From Alphaproteobacteria bacterium (GTDB lineage Bacteria; Pseudomonadota; Alphaproteobacteria; Micavibrionales; Micavibrionaceae), in NCBI GenBank assembly GCA_023140215.1, contig JAGLMC010000078.1, positions 1 through 37,432 on the forward strand: a stretch of DNA of 37,432 bases, read 5' to 3'. The stretch's first letter is position 1. The number at the start of each line of letters is the position of its first letter. Below the pieces are notes generated by a model. That model searched no databases and was not told where the DNA came from. It saw only the letters and a program-made list of their open reading frames with translations. This document shows positions 17,336-23,525 of this stretch, one piece after another. A program made the translations under genes and the position numbers.

Positions 17336-18990
17336 AATATTCCTTTTGTGCTTGGCAGATCATCACCTTTATATTGAATGGCTTGACGCAATGCACGACC
17401 TAAAGCTTTGAAACAACTTTCTACCATATGGTGTGTGTTTTTACCTTCTACGTTAATATGAAGCGTGGCTTTTAGGTTTTCTGCAAAAGAATAAAAAACA
17501 TGTTCAATCATATCAGTTGGTAAATCACCCACCATATTTTCAGGAAAATCACCTGAAAATTTTAGATAAAACCTTCCGCTTAAATCAATCACGACTTGCG
17601 CTAAAGCTTCATCCATAGGCACGGTAAAGCCATAGCGTCCGATTCCACGTTTATCACCAAGAGCCTCTTTTATTGCCTGTCCAAGCAAGATTGCGCAATC
17701 TTCAATTGTGTGATGTGGATCAATCTCTAAATCTCCCTTGCATTCCAGTTCCAGTGAAAAGCCACCGTGCTTTGCTACTTGTTCCAGCATGTGATTATAA
17801 AATCCAATACCTGTGTTAACGACTACAGGAGATTGCGCATCTAAATTTACACAAACAGATATGGCGGTTTCATTGGTGCTACGATTGACAGTTACAATTC
17901 GTTGTTTTGGCAATGTAGGTAATTCTTCGTTGTGCATAATTGATAGAAGTTTGTCCATTTCTTCTTTTTTGCCAATAGAAATACGAATGCAATTATTTAA
18001 AGTAGGCTGGTGCGATTGATCACGGATAATGATATTATTGTTGATACATTTTTCAATAAGGGTTTTGCTGTTTTTTACATTAATTAGAATATAATTGGTA
18101 TCAGAAGGGTAAATTGTTTTTACAATATCTATCGTTTTTAATTCAGTGATAGAACGCTGTTTTTGATCTAACAAGGCGGCACGTTTTTCGGTTAGACGTT
18201 GTAAATTGTTGGAAGTTAGAATTTTCATTACTGTCTCAACAACCGGCTGTGGAATTGGATAAGGGGGCAGGATTTTTAGAATTAAAGCAATGATATCTTT
18301 TTGCGCTATTGCAACGCCGCACCGTACTCCTGCTGCTGCGTAGGATTTGGAAAGTGTGCGTAAAACCACTAAATTCGGTGTGTTTTCAATATTTGGCAAA
18401 AGACCGGTACTTTTTTCAGAATACTCAATATAAGTTTCATCAACTACAATTAGAGCTGTATCGTCAAAGGCGGTGCATAATTGCAAAATATCGTCAACGC
18501 TCATTAAATTACCGGTTGGGTTGTTGGGCGAGCAAATGAAGATCAGTTTTGTATTTTGATTACTTTCCTTTTTTATTCGATTTATATCTAAAGCAAAATT
18601 GTTGGTTAGAGGAGCTGTTTTAACTTCTGCGCCTTGAATTTTTGCAGAATGTTCATACATTGCAAAAGTCGGTGGGCAAATGATGACATTGTCCTGATAT
18701 GGTGTGCAAAAGATACGGATCAAGCAGTCAATGGCTTCATCTGCACCGCGTGCAATGGCCATGTTACGGGAGGATACATCATAAAGTTTGCATAGAACAT
18801 CGGTTAATTGATCTGGTTGCTGATCAGGATAGCGCGATAAATTTTCTGCGCCAATATAGGGTTCAAATGCGCATTCATTAGCATCCAGAAAGATCATGTT
18901 AGCTTGTTTTTTATACAAAGAACGTGCTGATGAATATGATTCCATCTCTACAATATCAGGACGCGCACGTTTTAAAATAGGGTTTATCAT
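17332..18990 (-). CDS. hisCB: Histidinol-phosphate aminotransferase fused to imidazoleglycerol-phosphate dehydratase
   Basis: One uninterrupted 552-codon frame. Residues 1 to about 355 are HisC, a PLP fold-type I aminotransferase, with LDANECAFEP, SPNNPTGN, VVDETYIEY and the PLP lysine in LRTLSKSYAAAG (Lys215). Residues about 364-552 are the HisB dehydratase with TGIGFYNHMLEQ, two metal-binding HH motifs (DPHHTIED, NTHHMVES), PMDEALAQ and the ending PSTKGIL. Usual HisB fusions join the dehydratase to a HAD-type histidinol-phosphatase; that domain is absent here and a separate hisN lies upstream. The linker is short (about 355-364), with no trace of a third domain. It overlaps both hisN and hisH by 4 bp. 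Confidence 0.95.
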   Translation of the reverse strand: MINPILKRARPDIVEMESYSSARSLYKKQANMIFLDANECAFEPYIGAENLSRYPDQQPDQLTDVLCKLYDVSSRNMAIARGADEAIDCLIRIFCTPYQDNVIICPPTFAMYEHSAKIQGAEVKTAPLTNNFALDINRIKKESNQNTKLIFICSPNNPTGNLMSVDDILQLCTAFDDTALIVVDETYIEYSEKSTGLLPNIENTPNLVVLRTLSKSYAAAGVRCGVAIAQKDIIALILKILPPYPIPQPVVETVMKILTSNNLQRLTEKRAALLDQKQRSITELKTIDIVKTIYPSDTNYILINVKNSKTLIEKCINNNIIIRDQSHQPTLNNCIRISIGKKEEMDKLLSIMHNEELPTLPKQRIVTVNRSTNETAISVCVNLDAQSPVVVNTGIGFYNHMLEQVAKHGGFSLELECKGDLEIDPHHTIEDCAILLGQAIKEALGDKRGIGRYGFTVPMDEALAQVVIDLSGRFYLKFSGDFPENMVGDLPTDMIEHVFYSFAENLKATLHINVEGKNTHHMVESCFKALGRALRQAIQYKGDDLPSTKGIL

Positions 18991-19793
18991 GTGTTCTCCT
19001 GATATAAAGATACAATTTGATTTGCTAAATCTGGTGAACGTGTGGCAATTACACCGTATTTTTGTGTAGCAGCTTGTGAAACATCAAACCGTATGTTGGT
19101 GTAATTATTACCCTCTAAATCCAAGACGGTTATACCTGCATTTATTAAAACAGGAAGAACCGGCGCAATATCATGAAGACGTAAACGATTTTCTATGATG
19201 GCATCTACTGAGCCTTTAATTACACTGGTAAATCCCATACAGTTTAATGCTAGTGTTATGGTTTTGACGTTATCCTTAAGCGCTTGCACAAAACAAGATT
19301 CAAACATGCTATCAGGGTTCGTACATGCTACGATGCTATCAGATAACATTGTGCTTTTAATTTGCTTTGTGATCGGTGGTTGATTCGATAGAAAAACATT
19401 ATTGTTTATAGGATCGGCGATTGCCCCTGCAATTGCTTTGCCTTGATGAAGTAATCCTATAAGGATACCAAAACAACTAGGTTTTTTAGCTAAAAATTCC
19501 AGCGTTCCATCTAATGGATCAAGTATCCAAATAGTATCATTATCTATTTTATAAGCCCCAAATTCCTCACCCCAAATACCATGATCTGGATATTGCTTCA
19601 TAATTAAATCACGCAAGATTTTTTCTGTTTCTCTGTCAGCAAGACTAGCAGGAGAATTATCAGATTTGGTTTCAATATTAATGTTAACACCGTCACAGTA
19701 TTTCTGATAAAATGTGTACAGACATTCGTTTGCTTGCGGTATTAAAGTAGTTTCAATAAAATTCAAATATTCTATATTACATACTTCCCCCAT
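18987..19793 (-). CDS. hisN: Inositol-monophosphatase-family histidinol-phosphatase
   Basis: Predicted to dephosphorylate histidinol phosphate. A 268-aa IMPase-superfamily protein with metal-binding GEE (residues 75-77), DPLDGT (92-97) and a C-terminal domain including LRLHDIAPVLPVL. Substrate is inferred from position: it sits between hisD and hisCB, coupled to both (one-base TAATG overlap with hisD, ATGA overlap with hisCB), and the operon has no HAD-type phosphatase. A general inositol or 3'-phosphoadenosine phosphatase is possible from sequence alone but unlikely in this position. Confidence 0.85.
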   Translation of the reverse strand: MGEVCNIEYLNFIETTLIPQANECLYTFYQKYCDGVNINIETKSDNSPASLADRETEKILRDLIMKQYPDHGIWGEEFGAYKIDNDTIWILDPLDGTLEFLAKKPSCFGILIGLLHQGKAIAGAIADPINNNVFLSNQPPITKQIKSTMLSDSIVACTNPDSMFESCFVQALKDNVKTITLALNCMGFTSVIKGSVDAIIENRLRLHDIAPVLPVLINAGITVLDLEGNNYTNIRFDVSQAATQKYGVIATRSPDLANQIVSLYQENT

Positions 19794-21073
19794 TAGATAC
19801 TCTCCCTGCGAATAGATATAGCTCTCGCGTGCGCGTCCAGTCCTTCTAATAGAGCTAAGGTTTCAACTGTTTGTCCTATATTTTTCAGGCCTGTTTTTGT
19901 AATGGTTTGAACAGTCATTGTTTTTTGAAAAGCTTCAACGCTTAAACCTGAATAAGATCGTGCATAGCCATAAGTTGGTAGAACATGATTAGTGCCACTA
20001 GCATAATCACCTACAGATTCCGGTGTCCATTGGTTAAGAAAAACAGATCCGGCATTTTGTATATCGTCTAGATATTGTTCTGCGTCCTCAAAAGCTATAA
20101 TTAAATGTTCAGGTGCATATTGATTAGCCAACATGATAGCTTCATCCATATTGTTTACGATAATTGCAAGACTGTTTTCTAATGCAGCTTTGGCAATATC
20201 ACGGCGAGGTAGTGCCTTTAATTGTTTATTAATTTCATTTTGAACTTGATCTGATAAATCTTGCGATGATGTTATAAGCACTACTTGCGAATTTTTATCA
20301 TGCTCAGCTTGAGATAATAAATCAGCAGCAATAAATTCAGGATTGCCGGTTTCATTTGCGATTACACAAACTTCTGATGATCCTGCGGGCATATCAATAG
20401 CTGCACCTTCTATATCGCGTGATACTTGTATTTTGGCTTCTGTTACATAAGCATTGCCGGGGCCAAAAATTTTACAACATTTGGGAATGGTTTGAGTGCC
20501 GTAAGCCATAGCAGCAATGGATTGCGCGCCACCGATTTTGAAAATATTAGTAATTCCACATAATTCCGCTGCGTAAGAGATATAGGGATTTATATCGCCG
20601 TTTATATCACATGGTGTACAGAGTATGATATTTTTACATGTTGCAATTTGTGCAGGTACACCAAGCATTAAAGCTGTAGAAACAAGCGGTGCAGTACCAC
20701 TCGGTACATATAGGCCGATATTTTCAAGAGGGCGCACGATACGCTGACATTTAACATCCGGCATTGTTTCAACCGAATAAGATGTAAAGCCTTGTTTTTG
20801 ATGAAATTCTTTAATGTTTTTATAAGCATTATCAATGGCTTTACAGATTTTTTGGTCAAGAGATTCTATTTGTTTTTCAGCAAGAAATGATTTTAACATC
20901 ACACCATCAAATTGCTTTGTATAGCTTTGCACAGCTTCATCACCATTTTTCCGGACGTTTTGAAGAATGTCTGTAACTTTTGCTACAATATCGGCATTAT
21001 TTGTAAAAGTTGGACGCTGCAAGCATGCTTGTTGTTCTGTCTTATTCAAGCTATTCCATATAATTGTTTTCAT
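19793..21073 (-). CDS. hisD: Histidinol dehydrogenase
   Basis: Zinc enzyme that oxidises histidinol to histidine in the last two steps, using two NAD+. Its 426 aa are normal length. Motifs include GLYVPSGTAPLVSTALML, GGAQSIAAMAYGT, KIFGPGNAYVTEAK, AAIDMPAGSSEV, LLSQAEHDKNSQ, QYAPEHLII, and SVGDYASGTNHVLPTYGYAR with the zinc/catalytic histidines. The middle matches the enterobacterial type closely. It lies 3 bp after hisG and shares one base with hisN. Confidence 0.97.
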   Translation of the reverse strand: MKTIIWNSLNKTEQQACLQRPTFTNNADIVAKVTDILQNVRKNGDEAVQSYTKQFDGVMLKSFLAEKQIESLDQKICKAIDNAYKNIKEFHQKQGFTSYSVETMPDVKCQRIVRPLENIGLYVPSGTAPLVSTALMLGVPAQIATCKNIILCTPCDINGDINPYISYAAELCGITNIFKIGGAQSIAAMAYGTQTIPKCCKIFGPGNAYVTEAKIQVSRDIEGAAIDMPAGSSEVCVIANETGNPEFIAADLLSQAEHDKNSQVVLITSSQDLSDQVQNEINKQLKALPRRDIAKAALENSLAIIVNNMDEAIMLANQYAPEHLIIAFEDAEQYLDDIQNAGSVFLNQWTPESVGDYASGTNHVLPTYGYARSYSGLSVEAFQKTMTVQTITKTGLKNIGQTVETLALLEGLDAHARAISIRRESI

Positions 21074-21076
21074 GAC

Positions 21077-21982
21077 TTAATCCATCATTTTTTCTATTGG
21101 TAAAACGAGAATAGAACTAGCCCCTTTGTCTTTTAGGTCTTCCATCGTATTCCAGAACACTTCTTCTTCACTTACAGCGTGAACAGCAACTTGTTCATTG
21201 CAACCTTTTAAGGGAATAATTGTTGGTGCTTTAGAACCGGGTAGAACAGCCTTGATTTTATCCAGCGCATTAATCGGTGCATGTAAGACAATATAGCGAC
21301 TATTTCGCGCTTTCAGGACAGCATTCATGCGTGTGACTAAACGGACACAAATACTATTCAGATTGTCCGGCATATTTAAGTTTTTAATCAGCACTGCTTG
21401 ACTGTTCAGGATAGTTTCAACTTCTTTTAATCCATTTGAAGTTAGTGTATTGCCTGTGGATACCAAATCACAAATAGCATCGGCAAGGTGTGTTTTTGGG
21501 GCAATCTCTACCGCACCGCGCATAGTTACGATTTTTGCATTTATATTTTGGCTTTGAAGATACTGCGCTAACAGTCCTTTATATGAAGTAGCAATTGTCT
21601 TTCCATTAAAGAATTGTAATCCCTCATAATTTATTTCATTTGGTACGGCTAATGATAAACGGCATTGTCCAAAGCCAAATTTTACAAGTGTCTCTAATTT
21701 GGAAAAATTGCCATTTTCAGAGTTTTCTTGCGCCTCAAATTCTTGTGTCTCAAACAATACATTTTCACCAACAATACCTAACTGACATACATCTGTAGCT
21801 ACAAAAGCAGGAATATCATCATCACGTACTAAAAGTACATCTAATGGAAAATTTTGCGCACGGCATAATAATTGATCTTTGCTTCTTTCCAGCGTAATAC
21901 CGCATTTAGATAGCAAATCAAGCGAACGCTCTGCCAGCCGTCCCGATTTCTGAACGGCTATTTTTAATCTTGTGTTTTCCAT
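21077..21982 (-). CDS. hisG: ATP phosphoribosyltransferase, long form
   Basis: Committed step: ATP plus PRPP give phosphoribosyl-ATP. The 301-aa length marks the long form with its own C-terminal ACT-like histidine-binding domain (about 225-301, AVHAVSEEEVFWNTMEDL to SILVLPIEKMMD), so it should be feedback-inhibited without HisZ. Catalytic-domain motifs: NTRLKIAVQKSGRL, VRDDDIP, LGIVGENVL, ATSYKGLLAQYL and DAICDLVSTGNTL. Many alphaproteobacteria have the short HisG with HisZ, so the long form here stands out. The start overlaps the yerC stop by one base (TAATG). Confidence 0.97.
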   Translation of the reverse strand: MENTRLKIAVQKSGRLAERSLDLLSKCGITLERSKDQLLCRAQNFPLDVLLVRDDDIPAFVATDVCQLGIVGENVLFETQEFEAQENSENGNFSKLETLVKFGFGQCRLSLAVPNEINYEGLQFFNGKTIATSYKGLLAQYLQSQNINAKIVTMRGAVEIAPKTHLADAICDLVSTGNTLTSNGLKEVETILNSQAVLIKNLNMPDNLNSICVRLVTRMNAVLKARNSRYIVLHAPINALDKIKAVLPGSKAPTIIPLKGCNEQVAVHAVSEEEVFWNTMEDLKDKGASSILVLPIEKMMD

Positions 21983-22275
21983 TAGATATGCCCAAGCCGT
22001 TTTAATATTGTGGTATAGCCGTTATGTCCGTATTTGATAAAACGAGCTACACGCCCCACTGTAGTAGTGCTAACTCCTATTTCATCGGCAATCTGGCGGT
22101 AAGGCTTTTTCTCAGTCAACATTCGTGCAACATGCCACCGCGCAGTAAATTCCTCTATTTCGGCAGGCGTACAAAGATCATAAAAGAATTGTTTACATTC
22201 TTCTGTTGTTTCAAGTTTTAAAATTGCTTCAAACAATTTTCTTTCTTCGTCTTTTTGCACGTTATGCAATTCCAA
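21982..22275 (-). CDS. yerC: YerC/TrpR-family DNA-binding regulator at the head of the his operon
   Basis: A 97-aa all-helical protein with the TrpR-superfamily pattern: FFYDLCTPAEIEEFTARWHVARML followed by the helix-turn-helix YRQIADEIGVSTTTVGRVARF (about 59-79). No membrane or enzyme motifs. Its place as first gene, coupled to hisG by TAATG, suggests it represses its own operon in response to histidine; TrpR-family his regulators are known in other bacteria. The frame starts with TTG at 22275, no ATG is available upstream before a stop, and there is no strong Shine-Dalgarno, so the exact start is uncertain. Confidence 0.85.
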   Translation of the reverse strand: MELHNVQKDEERKLFEAILKLETTEECKQFFYDLCTPAEIEEFTARWHVARMLTEKKPYRQIADEIGVSTTTVGRVARFIKYGHNGYTTILKRLGHI

Positions 22276-22278
22276 TTT

Positions 22279-22352
22279 TGTATTATTGAGTTATCAAGCT
22301 AATACAGTAATACACACTTGTCAATCTTTTTTTATTCGTGTAATAATATTAC
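22279..22352 (-). promoter_or_regulatory. Candidate his operon promoter with palindromic operators
   Basis: On the minus strand a perfect -35 TTGACA lies at 22324-22319, with a poor -10 candidate (TAGCTT, 17-nt spacer). Two inverted repeats bracket it: TGTATTA/TAATACA (22279-22285 and 22300-22306) over the -10 and start region, and GTAATA-A-TATTAC (22340-22352), a perfect 6-1-6 palindrome upstream. A further GTAATAC lies at 22307-22313. The recurring GTAATA half-site is a plausible target of the YerC-type regulator. This is inference from position. Confidence 0.42.
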
Positions 22353-22544
22353 TTGCATGCGCTGACGGAGATCTCGTTATATTATCATTTTGCGTTAAAT
22401 ATATTGCCCCTGTAATTTTTATGTAAACGTATTTGTGGTGCTTCTGATGAATATATTCCTATACTTTTTTCCAAAAGTCAAGAGAAATTTACAAATAAAA
22501 TAAAAACTTAAAAAAATTAATAGAAAACCAGCACTTGGTAATTA
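22353..22544. other. AT-rich spacer upstream of the his operon
   Basis: The gap between yerC and purQ (22276-22706) is the only gene-free stretch above 300 bp. It holds the his promoter region (22279-22352), this AT-rich part and repeat R1 copy 2. I see no convincing ORF, tRNA or riboswitch here. Confidence 0.5.
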
Positions 22545-22688
22545 TAGTGATTTTGAATAAGAATCGTGCAGATTCTATTTAAAATTGTACCGTGCGACTG
22601 CACGGCGGGCATATGCCCGAAGCATGTCCGGCGTTTGAGGACTTGTATTAAAAATGTCAGATTTTTAATATAAATTATTATATTTAGG
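22545..22688 (-). repeat. R1 dispersed repeat, copy 2 (four-hairpin 3' element)
   Basis: The partner of 10852-10995, in the same orientation and with no indels. Hairpins fall at 22554-22581, 22590-22605, 22606-22619 and 22643-22673. In hairpin D the C-G pair of copy 1 (10953-10977) is T-A here (22646-22670), and another T.G wobble becomes T-A. Hairpin C becomes a fully symmetric palindrome (CGGGCATATGCCCG). It lies 18 bp beyond the purQ stop, again at the 3' end of a minus-strand gene. Confidence 0.85.
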
Positions 22689-22706
22689 TTAAGGGAAATA
22701 ATAGGG

Positions 22707-23525
22707 TTATTTCTTTATTGAAGTATCGAAATATGTAGCTGCGTTTTTAAAGATTGTCATTCCATCGCTTGTTTTTAAAATATTCTTACCGTTTCGTTGT
22801 GCTTGATCTTTGATTTTATGGTAATCATCACGCTGCCATGTGAACATTGCGCGCTCCGGGTGTGGCATTATAGCCAGCACTTTACCGCTTTGATCTGTTA
22901 TGGCTGCAATGTCTTCTATTGAACCATTTGGGTTGTATGGAAATTCTCCATCAGCATTGCTTCCGTCCGATTTTATATATCTTGCTGCTATTTGATTGTT
23001 TTTCTTAAGTTCTTTAAGCGTTTCTTTTTTCATCATGAAACGTCCTTCACCATGTGCTACCGGAATGTGCATGGATTTTATATTTTTAAACCATGGAGAT
23101 TTTGTTTTTCCGGTTTTAATGTTAACCCAGCGACACTGGTAACGTGCGCTTACGTTATGTGTTACAGCAACAAGGCGATCTCCGTAGTCTTTCTTAAATC
23201 CGGGGACTAGACCAAGATTGGCGAGAATTTGGCAACCGTTACAAATTCCAAGTGTTAATGTATCACGTTCTACAAATTTTTGGAGATCATCCCAAATTGC
23301 TAATTTCATTTTTTGTGCAAATGCGTTTCCAGAGCCAGTGTCATCGCCGTAGGAAAAACCACCGGGGATGGCTAGGATTTGTATATTATCCAGTTCTTTC
23401 GGATTTTCTATTAGATCATTGATATGACGTATAGAGCCTGAAAAGCCATTACATTTAAACGCATGAAGAGTTTCTTCTTCACAATTTAATCCGTATCCAC
23501 TGAGAACTATTACTCTTGCTGTCAT
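22707..23525 (-). CDS. purQ: Phosphoribosylformylglycinamidine synthase glutaminase subunit
   Basis: Class I glutamine amidotransferase that supplies ammonia to PurL for FGAM formation in purine synthesis. The 272-aa protein has IPGGFSYGDDTGSGNAF, the nucleophile in LGICNGCQIL (Cys95), VAHGEGRF, and MPHPERAMF near the C-terminus, so the triad is intact. It is about 40-50 aa longer than the usual PurQ of PurS/PurQ/PurL systems. Such a longer PurQ accompanies PurL proteins of about 1000 aa. The ATG directly follows the purL stop (TAAATG). Repeat R1 follows downstream. Confidence 0.93.
   Translation of the reverse strand: MTARVIVLSGYGLNCEEETLHAFKCNGFSGSIRHINDLIENPKELDNIQILAIPGGFSYGDDTGSGNAFAQKMKLAIWDDLQKFVERDTLTLGICNGCQILANLGLVPGFKKDYGDRLVAVTHNVSARYQCRWVNIKTGKTKSPWFKNIKSMHIPVAHGEGRFMMKKETLKELKKNNQIAARYIKSDGSNADGEFPYNPNGSIEDIAAITDQSGKVLAIMPHPERAMFTWQRDDYHKIKDQAQRNGKNILKTSDGMTIFKNAATYFDTSIKK

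Noticed and set aside
22024-22221. 65-codon plus-strand frame over yerC
   Set aside because: Shadow of yerC, whose helix-turn-helix and coupling to hisG support the minus-strand frame.
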